Source: Acidobacteriota bacterium
Lineage (GTDB): Bacteria; Acidobacteriota; Terriglobia; Bryobacterales; Bryobacteraceae
Assembly: GCA_025352795.1 (NCBI GenBank)
Contig: JANXSF010000050.1
Coordinates: 1-64,000, forward strand
Direction: 5' to 3'
DNA length: 64,000 nucleotides
Of the stretch, positions 26,468 through 34,624 are shown one piece after another (position 1 is the first letter of the stretch; every line of letters begins with the position of its first letter). A program made the position numbers and the translations under genes. Under the pieces are notes generated by a model. The model was not told where the DNA came from, ran no database searches, and worked only from the letters and a program-made list of their open reading frames with translations.

Positions 26468-27169
26468 ATGCTGATCCTTAAGCGTCTGGCGGTCTGGTCG
26501 TTGGAGCGATTAGTAGAGGTCTGCTTACTGGGCGGCCTGTTCGGCTGCCTCTTGTCGCTCAGTTCCGTGGACAAATCGCTGATGTTACGCGACTCGCTGG
26601 CAGGCTTTTGGGTCTTCGGGCTTGTCGTCGCATACGTTCTGTTCGTCCATGGCTACTATGTGACGACGGCCTTCTTTGGAGTGATATGGCGAAGCGCCAA
26701 GACTTGGGTGTACCCAACGATGATAGCCGCTCTTTTTGTTTTTCACACCCATATCGTATTTATGCGTTTAGGGTCAGATCTCACCCCGGAAGCGCGGGCC
26801 ATGGAGTTTCCGTTTGCACTGGGAGGAGCGGGAATCGTTTTTTCCTGCGCTGTCGCAGGAAGCGGCGTTCTAAACAGGTGGACAACTGCTCGTTCTGAGA
26901 TGAACACAAATTTATCCGCACTCGGCATCACGATCTTAGTGTTCATGCTGGCTAACACCGCACATTTCCTACGCCCCGTTGTGGGTGACAGTGCCTTCCG
27001 TACTTACGGCCTGCCTTTCACTTTTTACCGCGATGGCGGGTACGTCAAGGAATGGATATGGCAACCTGGAGCGCTTGTGTGGAGTGGAATGGTCGCGGAC
27101 GTAGCAGTTTTCGTTGCCGTCGCTTTACTACTCGGTAGAGCGTGGCAGACCGTTCGGGCGCGAGCGTGA
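26468..27169 (+). CDS. Multi-pass membrane protein of unknown function
   Basis: 233 residues with about six hydrophobic segments (starting near residues 17, 47, 82, 115, 150 and 205). It has no family I recognise. A conserved-looking stretch is NTAHFLRPVVGDSAFRTYGLPFTFYRDGG, facing one side before the last helix. It begins 20 bases after the resolvase on the same strand and may be cargo of the element. The Met start has no strong ribosome-binding site. Confidence 0.6.
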   Translation: MLILKRLAVWSLERLVEVCLLGGLFGCLLSLSSVDKSLMLRDSLAGFWVFGLVVAYVLFVHGYYVTTAFFGVIWRSAKTWVYPTMIAALFVFHTHIVFMRLGSDLTPEARAMEFPFALGGAGIVFSCAVAGSGVLNRWTTARSEMNTNLSALGITILVFMLANTAHFLRPVVGDSAFRTYGLPFTFYRDGGYVKEWIWQPGALVWSGMVADVAVFVAVALLLGRAWQTVRARA

Positions 27170-27462
27170 ACGTCAAATATCGCCGAAGAAACCCCGCCAC
27201 TTATCTCTGAAGATCCCAACAAAACTGGGGCTGCAGGTGTCCCGTTTTCTTGTGCCGAGAGGAAACCGGAGACCGCGCTTCACCAGTGCGGCGTTCGTCT
27301 CCTTCCAATTTCTTGACATCGACTTGAAAGGATTTGTTGAGGCATCTCCAGACGATCTCCTTCGGTAAAGCATGTAACTGTGCCAAAGCGACATCGTCGA
27401 TAAGTCGATAACGAGCCTTCGAGCACGATTGTGCGCGATCAAGGGCAATAGTAAAAGACCGT
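27170..27462. other. Gap with a possible minus-strand gene fragment
   Basis: 293 bases between the membrane protein and the DUF433 gene. On the minus strand, about 27201-27415, a frame reads YRLIDDVALAQLHALPKEIV, then WRCLNKSFQVDV, which looks compositionally like coding sequence. It continues upstream only as antisense of the DUF433 gene. It could be the 3' end of a lost gene; I cannot identify it. Confidence 0.25.
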
Positions 27463-27792
27463 ATGGCGACACTCCACGATTTCGAGGAACTCCTACCCAA
27501 TCTTTCACGTGGTGAGAAGGCGCAACTTCTCAAGTGGGTGGTCCAGGACCTTGGCGACGATTTCCCGGGGATCGACTCCCAGCCCGATGTCTGTGGCGGT
27601 GAACCTTGCATCGTCCGGACTCGCATTCCTGTCTGGCTTCTTGAACAGGCGCGGCGGCTTGGAGCCACCGAGCAGGAATTATTGGAAGCATACCCTTCCC
27701 TTCGTGCCGAAGACTTGGTCAACTCAATGGCATATGCCCGCAGCCACTCAGCCGACATTGAGGCCCAGATTCAGGACAATGAGTCCGCCTGA
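27463..27792 (+). CDS. DUF433 antitoxin
   Basis: 109 residues. The second half is a DUF433 domain, a winged-helix antitoxin fold, with PDVCGGEPCIVRTRIPVWLL and LGATEQELLEAYPSLRAEDLVNSMAYAR. The first 45 residues are an extension (FEELLPNLSRGEKAQLLKWVVQDLG) seen in versions that pair with DUF5615. The stop overlaps the toxin start by one base. It should bind and neutralise the PIN-like partner and repress the operon. Two decayed DUF433 copies lie downstream. Confidence 0.85.
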   Translation: MATLHDFEELLPNLSRGEKAQLLKWVVQDLGDDFPGIDSQPDVCGGEPCIVRTRIPVWLLEQARRLGATEQELLEAYPSLRAEDLVNSMAYARSHSADIEAQIQDNESA

Positions 27793-28136
27793 TGGACAGA
27801 TTCTATTCCAATGAGAATTTTCCAAGACAGGCCGTTGAGCAACTTCGGCGGATAGGGCACGATGTCTTGAACTCATTCGATGCCGGAAACGCTAACCGCG
27901 CCGTGCCCGACGAAGAAGTTCTAATCTTCGCGGCTGCCGAAGCTCGCATTCTACTCACCCAAAACAGACGCCATTTCTTGATGCTCCACAACCGGAAAGC
28001 GATCAATCATGCTGGGATCGTGATTTGCACCTTTGACCACGATTTCGAACGATTGGCATTGCGCGTCCATACAGCAGTTTTGAAAGTGTCCGAAACGGAT
28101 GGAAAACTGATTCGCGTTATAAGACCCACTCGCTGA
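27792..28136 (+). CDS. DUF5615 PIN-like toxin
   Basis: 114 residues. Acidic residues typical of the PIN-like DUF5615 fold are visible: the N-terminal YSNENFPRQAVEQLRRIGHDV (an Asn-Glu in place of the more common D-E-N/D-E-D), PDEEVLIFAAAEARILLTQNRRHF and GIVICTFDHDFERLA. Predicted ribonuclease of a type II toxin-antitoxin pair. It is translationally coupled to the DUF433 gene (TGATG). Full length, with no disruption seen. The substitution in the first acidic motif leaves activity uncertain. Confidence 0.82.
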   Translation: MDRFYSNENFPRQAVEQLRRIGHDVLNSFDAGNANRAVPDEEVLIFAAAEARILLTQNRRHFLMLHNRKAINHAGIVICTFDHDFERLALRVHTAVLKVSETDGKLIRVIRPTR

Positions 28137-28200
28137 GAACACACTTAACCACATAAATCGATCCCTTGAACGTTTCCTTAGGCTGCTTCATACGAGCTCT

Positions 28201-28440
28201 ATGGACAAGTCGATTCCCGAGGCAACCATTAACAATGAACCGACAGTGCCGAGCAATTTCGCCAGCCTCTACCGTCAGGCCTTTGAAAAGTTCGGACCCT
28301 CCGCATTGTGGAGCAGCAAACCTGTGCCCAATCCAACTCCCGCCGATGCGCTGGCGATTACGCAGAGCCTGCGAGTTGAGGGCAATTTACAGGCGCGGCT
28401 GTTGGCGGAACAGATCGAGCAGGCTTGCCAGATATTATGA
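28201..28440 (+). CDS. Small orphan protein in the toxin-antitoxin island
   Basis: 79 residues: FASLYRQAFEKFGPSALWSSKPVPNPTPADALAIT, then LRVEGNLQARLLAEQIEQA. It is mostly helical. The pattern FxxLYxxAFxxFGxxALW...PTPxDALxI...LRxEGNLxARxLAExIExA looks like a conserved small family of acidobacterial and deltaproteobacterial genomes, but I know no function for it. Its stop overlaps (ATGA) the ATG of a decayed DUF433 gene, which suggests it was once co-translated with that antitoxin. Confidence 0.65.
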   Translation: MDKSIPEATINNEPTVPSNFASLYRQAFEKFGPSALWSSKPVPNPTPADALAITQSLRVEGNLQARLLAEQIEQACQIL

Positions 28441-28640
28441 CCAAACGCAATGAGTTAAATCCCTAAGTAATAGAAGGAAAGCCCGTCTTTCGCGGCACAC
28501 CGAATTCTGGTTGAACTTATTCTGCGCAAGCTCGCTGAGGGAGCGGAGATCGAAGACCTGCTGGACGCGTATCCGCGCTTGGTGTCAGACGACATTCATG
28601 CTGCGATTACGCAGTTCGCCTCCTCCACTAGCGCTTCACT
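28437..28640 (+). pseudogene. Decayed DUF433 antitoxin, copy 1
   Basis: From ATG 28437 the frame reads MTKRNELNP, a TAA stop, then VIEGKPVFRGT. After a one-base shift it continues ILVELILRKLAEGAEIEDLL and DAYPRLVSDDIHAAI. These are the DUF433 core motifs (GKPVFRGTRI-V-ILR-LAEG-DLL-AYP-L---DI-AA). One nonsense codon and at least one shift make it non-functional. A second copy with the same start is at 29800. Confidence 0.75.
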
Positions 28641-28722
28641 GCGCTCGGCAACTTGCCTCAAGAAACGGAACCCATTCAGAAACCCCCATATTCCTGTATT
28701 GTGAAAGGAGGAGCATTAGCGC

Positions 28723-28947
28723 ATGGAAGTTCAATTTACCCCTGACCAACAAGACAAACTTTCAAGCATGGCGGCGGCGCAAGGTTGCGCTCCGGAAGCT
28801 CTTGTGAAGGAAGCTGTGAACCGGCTCTTTGGTTACGATGAGTGGTTTTTGCAGGAAGTCGGCAAAGGTTTGGCTGCTGCGGATGTTGGCGAGTTTGTGG
28901 AACACGATGATATTCGCAGAATGATCGAAAGCCGGTTTCCTGCGTAA
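28723..28947 (+). CDS. RelB/CopG-like antitoxin
   Basis: 74 residues. The N-terminal ribbon-helix-helix-like part is MEVQFTPDQQDKLSSMAAAQ GCAPEALVKEAVNRLF. The C-terminal part DEWFLQEVGKGLAAADVGEF and HDDIRRMIESR is the tail that typically wraps the toxin. A strong Shine-Dalgarno (AAAGGAGGAG) precedes the ATG. The stop overlaps the toxin start (TAATG). Together they form an apparently intact type II module. Confidence 0.87.
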   Translation: MEVQFTPDQQDKLSSMAAAQGCAPEALVKEAVNRLFGYDEWFLQEVGKGLAAADVGEFVEHDDIRRMIESRFPA

Positions 28948-29225
28948 TGCTCGTGCGTTGGACGAAGCCCGCGGCAGATGACCTATCGCATATCTGCGAT
29001 TACACCGAAGAGCGATTTGGATCTCTGCAAGCCCACCTTGCAGCAGTGGCAATCTATAACGCCGCCGACTCTCTGCAACAAATGCCATGCCGAGGGCGAG
29101 CAGGTCGCGAGCGGGATACATTGGAAATCGTAATGTCCGGTCTTCCATTCGTTGTCATCTACCGAGGAGGAAAAGATGCGATTGAGATTGTCCGCATCCT
29201 GCATTGTGCGCAACAATGGCCGTAA
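28947..29225 (+). CDS. RelE/ParE-type toxin
   Basis: 92 residues with the ParE/RelE fold: VRWTKPAADDLSHICDYTEE near the N-terminus, MPCRGRAGRERDTLEIVMSGLPFVVIYR in the middle, and the C-terminal IEIVRILHCAQQWP, the usual V-x-R-I-L-H-x-R/C-Q motif. ParE members poison gyrase and RelE members cleave mRNA; sequence alone favours ParE-like. It is coupled to the antitoxin by a one-base overlap and is complete. Confidence 0.9.
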   Translation: MLVRWTKPAADDLSHICDYTEERFGSLQAHLAAVAIYNAADSLQQMPCRGRAGRERDTLEIVMSGLPFVVIYRGGKDAIEIVRILHCAQQWP

Positions 29226-29232
29226 CAAGTAA

Positions 29233-29673
29233 ATGGAAACACTAGTCATCGTTGCAATCATTTGCGCTGCGGCAACTATTGCTGCTTCAGCAATCAGTTT
29301 TTACCTGACAAAGAGCAAAGAACGACAAGCTGACTGGCAACGCTATAAGTTTGAGCTTTATAAGGAATTGGTTCTTTCTTTTAGCGGAATCGTCGGAACG
29401 GATTCAACGCCCGAGGGAGACCGCCGTTTCGCCGCTGCCTGCAATACGCTTCACCTGATTGCTTCCAATACCGTTTTGGATGCCTTGCACGATTTTCAGG
29501 ATGAGATTCGCGTGTCCAACCAAAACCGCAATGCGGATAGGCACGATGTTCTGTTATCACGCTTGGAATGGGAAATTCGGGAAGACTTACGCATTCCACA
29601 CAATCCCCCTCTGGCCCAATTCAAAGCCCGCCTTTGGTGTTCTGGGAACGACCATAATAAGACCAGCGTGTGA
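29233..29673 (+). CDS. Small protein with one N-terminal membrane helix
   Basis: 146 residues. A single N-terminal helix (about residues 4-25, VIVAIICAAATIAASAISFY) is followed by a charged cytoplasmic region with ERQADWQRYKFELYKELVLS, LDALHDFQDEIRVSNQN and a basic tail. This layout (helix, then K-R-Q-A-D-W-Q-Y-K-Y-E-L-Y) is common in short hypothetical proteins near mobile genes. No function can be assigned. It starts seven bases after the RelE-type gene. Confidence 0.55.
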   Translation: METLVIVAIICAAATIAASAISFYLTKSKERQADWQRYKFELYKELVLSFSGIVGTDSTPEGDRRFAAACNTLHLIASNTVLDALHDFQDEIRVSNQNRNADRHDVLLSRLEWEIREDLRIPHNPPLAQFKARLWCSGNDHNKTSV

Positions 29674-29799
29674 TTTTCTCCGCGTCCCCTCATTGTTTAT
29701 TAAGGTTAAGTTCCGGAACAGACGTGGAACCTAACAGAATCAGCCCCTTGCAGATCTGAGCACCCTTGTCAGACGGTACCGGATGGCGTTGATTGAATT

Positions 29800-30033
29800 A
29801 TGACCAAACGCACTGAGCTAAATCCGACGTAATGCAAAGAAAGCCCCTCATTCGCGGAACTCAATTCTGGTCGAACTAATTCTGAGCAAACTCGTTGAAG
29901 AAGCGAAAATCGAAGAACTGCTGGACGTGTACCCGCTTGGTGTCAGAAGATATTCATGCAGCGATTACACTCCCCGACTTGCAGAAGCTTTCGTGGTGCT
30001 GCGCCCTGGTTCCGTCCGCTTCAACTCCGCCTA
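29800..30033 (+). pseudogene. Decayed DUF433 antitoxin, copy 2
   Basis: It begins ATGACCAAACGCACTGAGCT, nearly identical to the start of copy 1 at 28437. The frame stops after MTKRTELNPT. Shifted frames carry ILVELILSKLVEEAKIEELL and LVSEDIHAAITLPDLQ, aligning with the DUF433 core and its C-terminal neighbour region. There are several stops and shifts. The flanking 29674-29799 shows no gene. Confidence 0.65.
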
Positions 30034-30095
30034 GCCAAAAGTTTAAAGCAGAATGTTTGTGGTCAATCCCATCCAGCGGCGTCTAAAATCGTAAG

Positions 30096-31817
30096 ATGCG
30101 TTTCGGTCAGCTAATTCTATTCCTCCCCTGGACTTTGTCCCTTATCGCACAAACCACCCAAATCCTACCCTTAAAAGACGTGCACCCTGGCCAGCACGCC
30201 ATCGGCAAGACCGTATTCGCTGGCGGTAAAGTGGAAGAATTCCAAGTGGAAATCTTAGGCATCCTGGAAAATTTGGGTCCCAAACAGAATCTCATTCTAG
30301 GCAAACTTTCCGGTGGACCTCTTGAAAAAACCGGAGTTATGCAAGGTATGAGTGGCAGCCCTGTTTACCTGAACGGTAAATTATTGGGTGCCGTAGCCAT
30401 GGCGTTTCCTTTCGCCAAAGATGCCATTGCAGGTATCCGTCCCATTGAAGAAATGTTGGCTGCTGACGGCAATCCGCCCCCGGATCGGCTTGAACCAGTG
30501 CGAGCAACCATTCTGGGCGACACAAAATTAGTAGACATCGCCACCCCGGTTTCCTTCACCGGATTCACTCGCGCAACCATTGAACACTTCTCGCCTATGC
30601 TTCGTGAACTGGGCCTCGAACCTCGGCAAGGCATCGCCGGCGGCAGGCCTACCGATGCCGTCACCTCGAAAACCAAGCCCTTGGAGCCCGGCGAAATGAT
30701 CAGCGTCCAACTGGTCTCTGGCGACATGAGCGTCGGTGCCGATGGCACACTCACCCACATCGACGGCAAAAAGATCTACGCCTTCGGCCATCGCTTCATG
30801 GGACTGGGTGAGGCTGAAATGCCCTTCGCCCGATCTGAAGTGATCACCTTGCTGGCGAATCTTTCTACTTCATTCAAAATATCCTCAGCCAAACAATGGA
30901 TCGGTTCTATCATGTCCGATCGCAATGCAGCTGTCTCCGGGGAGATAGGGCGCAAGGCCAACCTGCTGCCAGTCACCGTGAACGTGAAAAATCTATCACG
31001 ACCCGGCAGCGCCCACACTTACAAAATGCAACTCGTCCGTGATCGCTTCCTCTCTCCGCTGCTGCTACAGATGGCCGTGTTCTCTGCCATTGAAGGAACT
31101 GAGCGTACACTGGGTGCTGCAACAGTGCGGATCACCGGAAAAATCGTCATGTCCAGTGGTGATCCCATCCTGGTAGAAAATCAATATGCAGCCGATTTCG
31201 GTGCTCCGGTGCAAGCTGCCATTGCCGCTGTGCTACCAGTCAACTTCATTTTTCAGAGCCGTCTTCCCGGATGGAATCCAGAATCTATGGAGTTCAATAT
31301 TGAAGCTCGCGAAACTCGAGAAGCGTGGCAGTTAGATCGTTTCTATTCACGTCGCAATTCGTACCGACCCGGTGAGACTGCCGAGTTCGATGCTATCTTT
31401 CGTAGGGAAGATGGAACCGAGTTGCGACGTCTGCTTCAGTTTCCGATTCCCGATGGGGCCAGTGCAGGCAACCTGTTCGCGTCGCTTTCCGATGGGGCCA
31501 CCGCGAATGGTTTTGAAAATCGACTGAACTTTGGAACGGCACCACGCAACCAGGAGCAGGCCAGAAAATTCCTGACAGCGCAAAGAACCAACAGTTCCGC
31601 ATGGGTCCGCATTTGGCGTGCGGACATGTCCTACGATGTTTCAGGCGAAGCCATGCCCGCTGTGCCTTCCTCCGTAGCGCTGCTGTTCAACAAAACGCAA
31701 TCCTCACAAGGAACCGTGCAGCCCGGCCGCCCATCGAAACTGGCTGAGTTTGAAATTCCTTTGGGAGAAGTGCTGGGGGCGGTTTCCCGCACTGTGCAGA
31801 TTGAGATCAAACCATGA
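30096..31817 (+). CDS. SpoIVB-like S55 peptidase domain protein, secreted
   Basis: 573 residues with a signal peptide (MRFGQLILFLPWTLSLIAQ). The S55 signature is in the N-terminal part: LSGGPLEKTGVMQGMSGSPVYLNGKLLGAVAMAF, with GMSGSPVY carrying the presumed nucleophile Ser, and LTHIDGKKIYAFGHRFMGLGE in the middle, as in SpoIVB. The C-terminal half is beta-rich. In Firmicutes SpoIVB cleaves a sporulation protein; in acidobacteria the role is unknown. The stop overlaps the start of the propeller gene (ATGA), so the two proteins probably act together outside the cytoplasm. Confidence 0.82.
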   Translation: MRFGQLILFLPWTLSLIAQTTQILPLKDVHPGQHAIGKTVFAGGKVEEFQVEILGILENLGPKQNLILGKLSGGPLEKTGVMQGMSGSPVYLNGKLLGAVAMAFPFAKDAIAGIRPIEEMLAADGNPPPDRLEPVRATILGDTKLVDIATPVSFTGFTRATIEHFSPMLRELGLEPRQGIAGGRPTDAVTSKTKPLEPGEMISVQLVSGDMSVGADGTLTHIDGKKIYAFGHRFMGLGEAEMPFARSEVITLLANLSTSFKISSAKQWIGSIMSDRNAAVSGEIGRKANLLPVTVNVKNLSRPGSAHTYKMQLVRDRFLSPLLLQMAVFSAIEGTERTLGAATVRITGKIVMSSGDPILVENQYAADFGAPVQAAIAAVLPVNFIFQSRLPGWNPESMEFNIEARETREAWQLDRFYSRRNSYRPGETAEFDAIFRREDGTELRRLLQFPIPDGASAGNLFASLSDGATANGFENRLNFGTAPRNQEQARKFLTAQRTNSSAWVRIWRADMSYDVSGEAMPAVPSSVALLFNKTQSSQGTVQPGRPSKLAEFEIPLGEVLGAVSRTVQIEIKP

Positions 31818-34036
31818 ATATTTTTCGACTAGCCGCCTTCGCGGTGCTCATCGCGGTGCCCGGAATTTCGGCATCCAGTTCTGCTTGGGAAATGAATAGC
31901 CATCAGGATTTCATCAAGGGCGAATTCAAGAACATGGCCCTCAGTCGCGATGGCAAGCTTATGTTAGGTCCGCGTCTGGACACAATTTTCGATAGCGGGG
32001 AACAAGCCGTTTGGGCCATGGCCAAGGCGTCCGATGGGGCGACGTATGTGGCCACAGGGCACCGTGGAAAGCTTTACAAGATTAGCGCGCGCGGCGAAAA
32101 GACTTTGGTTTGGAGCTCCTCGCAACCAGAGATTTTCGCGTTGGCTGTAGATGCCAGCGGCATTGTCTACGCAGGCACTTCTCCTGATGGCAAAATTCAC
32201 CGGATTGAAAATGGCAAGGCTTCAGAATATTACGATACCAAAGGTAAATTTGTCTGGTCACTGGTCGTAAATAGCGCAGGCGTGCTGTTTGCCGGAACAG
32301 GACAAGGCAACATCCATCGCATCACGGGACCGCAGCAAGGGGAAATTTATTACGCCACCGGGCAAGCCCATGTCACGGCAATGGCCATAGACAGGCAGGG
32401 TCGTCTGCTGGCTGGAACAGAGCCAAATGGAATTCTGTATCGGATAGAAGCCAAGGACAAAGCCTTCGTACTTTACGATGCGAATCTTCCCGAAATTCGT
32501 GCCGTCATTCCAGCCGCAGATGATTCCATATATGTGGCCGCACTGGGAGGTTCCTTGGCTGGACGTGGTGCCCAGACGGGTACGCCAGCATCGGTGAATC
32601 CCGTCGCTGTGCCTGGGATTTCGATCACCGTTGCCGAAGGTGCTGCCGCTTCTGTTCCCGCAGTGGACTTGCCCAAAACCGATGCAGGCGCAAAGGTCCC
32701 TGCGGCCAATCAGCCAGTGCAACCTATGGTGACCAGTTCCGTAGAAATGACCGGGGTTGAGAAATCGGCTCTGTATCGTGTTCATCCTGACAACACGGTG
32801 GAAACGTTGTGGAGTTCGAAGGACGAAAATGTTTACGGGCTGGTCAAAGTAGGCGATTCCCTTCTCTTCGGCACCGATGTACGAGGCCGCATTTATCGGC
32901 TGTCGGCAGATCGCAAAGTGACCCTGCTTGCCGAAACAGGCGAATCTGCTGTAACTCGAATGACATTGGATGGGGCCGATGTGCTGGCCGCTACCAGCGA
33001 TCAAGGCAAGCTGATTCGCATTGGCGGTGGCTTTCACAGCAGCGGAAGTTTTGAGGCGCCCGTGCATGATTCTAATTCTGTAGCGCGCTGGGGCCGCTTT
33101 GAATGGCGCGCCGAATTGTGCCCCAATTGCAAGTTGAAGTTTCAGACACGTTCCGGAAATTCAGCCCGTCCAGATCGCACTTGGAGTGATTGGAGTGAGG
33201 TTGCTACCAATCAGAACAAGAGCCCCAATTCCCGCTACATGCAATGGCGCTTGGACATGACCGGAGCCGACGGCGCTTCACCCATCCTGGAAAGTGTTAG
33301 CTCATCTTATCTGCCGCAAAATATGGCCCCGGTGGTGCGGTCCATAAGCCTGCTGTTATACACTCCAACCGGTTCTACTAAAACAGCGTCGGCACCACAG
33401 CAAACTCCATCGTTCAGCGTCACCGTCACCGATACGGCCGACCCGCAACAAGCCACCAGTTCCGGGACTCCGTCACAGGTGATAACACGAGGTGGGGCAC
33501 AAAACTTGCAACTCTCCTGGCAGGCTGATGATCCCGATGGGGACAAGTTAGTGTATGCCGCTTACTTCCGTGGCGAAGGAGAGCGCGAATGGAAATTGTT
33601 GAAGGCAAATCTTCCCGACAACAGCTTTATCATTGACGCCGATGCGCTGGCCGATGGTCGTTACCTGTTCCGCGTTGTGGCCAGTGATCGGTTAATGAAC
33701 GCTGGTGTTTCGGCGCGGCAGTCAGAATTAATTAGCACACCGTTCCTGATCGACAACACACCACCACTGGTAACAATTGGACCTCCAGTAAAGTCCGGCC
33801 AGTTGGTCACGATCCCAGTGAGTGCGGTGGATGCCACCAGTCCAATTCGTCGTGCAGAGTATTCTGTAGATGCCGGACTGTGGACACCACTGGATGCTGT
33901 CGATGGAATCCTCGATTCGTTGACAGAGCGGATTGAAGTACGCATAGAAGGTCTGGCCCAAGGGGAGCATTTAGTGGTGGTACGTGTGTACGATGCAGCA
34001 GGGAATGTCGGGTTAGCGAAAATTCTTTTACCCTAA
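31814..34036 (+). CDS. Secreted beta-propeller protein with C-terminal Ig/fibronectin-like region
   Basis: 740 residues with a signal peptide (ending near PGISA). Residues about 60-230 and 305-400 contain WD/NHL-like blade repeats (WAMAKASDGATYVATGHRGKLYKI, FALAVDASGIVYAGTSPDGKIHRI, WSLVVNSAGVLFAGTGQGNIHRI, YGLVKVGDSLLFGTDVRGRIYRL). A Pro/Ala-rich linker separates the two groups. The C-terminal part has NMAPVVRSI, WQADDPDGDKLVYAAYFR and IDNTPPLVTI, which are Ig-like/cadherin-type strands. Such proteins usually bind ligands or partners rather than catalyse. Confidence 0.78.
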   Translation: MNIFRLAAFAVLIAVPGISASSSAWEMNSHQDFIKGEFKNMALSRDGKLMLGPRLDTIFDSGEQAVWAMAKASDGATYVATGHRGKLYKISARGEKTLVWSSSQPEIFALAVDASGIVYAGTSPDGKIHRIENGKASEYYDTKGKFVWSLVVNSAGVLFAGTGQGNIHRITGPQQGEIYYATGQAHVTAMAIDRQGRLLAGTEPNGILYRIEAKDKAFVLYDANLPEIRAVIPAADDSIYVAALGGSLAGRGAQTGTPASVNPVAVPGISITVAEGAAASVPAVDLPKTDAGAKVPAANQPVQPMVTSSVEMTGVEKSALYRVHPDNTVETLWSSKDENVYGLVKVGDSLLFGTDVRGRIYRLSADRKVTLLAETGESAVTRMTLDGADVLAATSDQGKLIRIGGGFHSSGSFEAPVHDSNSVARWGRFEWRAELCPNCKLKFQTRSGNSARPDRTWSDWSEVATNQNKSPNSRYMQWRLDMTGADGASPILESVSSSYLPQNMAPVVRSISLLLYTPTGSTKTASAPQQTPSFSVTVTDTADPQQATSSGTPSQVITRGGAQNLQLSWQADDPDGDKLVYAAYFRGEGEREWKLLKANLPDNSFIIDADALADGRYLFRVVASDRLMNAGVSARQSELISTPFLIDNTPPLVTIGPPVKSGQLVTIPVSAVDATSPIRRAEYSVDAGLWTPLDAVDGILDSLTERIEVRIEGLAQGEHLVVVRVYDAAGNVGLAKILLP

Positions 34037-34056
34037 TATAGTTTCGTCACCACAAC

Positions 34057-34103
34057 GAAAAAAGCCCGCATGCGGGCTTGGCAGGCTGAACTGCCTGCCC
34101 CAC
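34057..34103. repeat. Double-hairpin intergenic repeat, family A, copy 2 (inverted)
   Basis: AAAAAAGCCCGCATGCGGGCTT (perfect 9-base arms, 34062-34070 and 34071-34079), then GGCAGGC/GCCTGCC (34080-34086 and 34093-34099) and CCACA. It is the reverse complement of 5288-5334 with changes only in the loops. The first hairpin may also end transcription of the propeller gene or of antisense transcripts. Confidence 0.8.
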
Positions 34104-34190
34104 ATTCGATGACATGGACTTGCATTGGTAAGTTTGCCCACATCAACATAGAATCTCCAATTTTTATTGGGACAATCTGTGGTTAAAAGA

Positions 34191-34262
34191 CCCCTCCCTC
34201 TGCGGTCACGGCTCGGTAACGGACTGATTCTAAAGATCCGTGACCGCGAGGGAGCGGTTTTT
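34191..34262. repeat. Palindromic intergenic repeat, family B, copy 2
   Basis: Arms CTCCCTC-t-GCGGTCACGG (34194-34211) and CCGTGACCGC-GAGGGAG (34238-34254) with a 26-base loop, then CGGTTTTT. The arm sequence matches the copy at 5026-5093. The T-run after the right arm makes it terminator-like on the plus strand. Confidence 0.8.
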
Positions 34263-34292
34263 CAATGTCCTGATAAGTTTCGCCGCAAATCT

Positions 34293-34345
34293 GAATGCCT
34301 GCCTTAGGTCTGGCAAAAGTGGGGCAGGCGATTCCGTCTGCCACC
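34293..34345. repeat. Partial family A repeat, copy 3
   Basis: CTGAATGCCTGCC and GTGGGGCAGGCGATTCCGTCTGCC: the GTGGGGCAGGC half matches family A, and the hairpin GGCAG-CG/CG-CTGCC is conserved, while the AAGCCCGC hairpin is absent. The remaining intergenic sequence from 34346 to 34624 shows nothing else I can support. Confidence 0.6.
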
Positions 34346-34624
34346 ACCCACACTACTCCAACAGCGAGCGAGTCCGTTTGTCCCGTCTACCGCCTTGTCG
34401 CAAGTACTGATTCAGATCCTCAAGAGATCCGAATAGCCCAATGTAGCTTGGTGCCCTGCGCGACGGCGAACTTCTCCAAGGGGAGAAATCACGCGCACGA
34501 AATAAATCCGATTTAGCGATCACTGCCGCTCCCATCGGTCTATATTCGTGCGTCCCTTGTGCCCAAGCCGTATCGGTTTCCAGCCAAAGTGCGAATCCCA
34601 TGAATCAATGATATTATTTCGCCT

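Noticed and set aside
27201-27758. A 185-codon minus-strand frame antisense to the DUF433 gene
   Set aside because: Most of it is a shadow of the DUF433 gene; only the last 70 codons look coding-like and were listed as a possible fragment.
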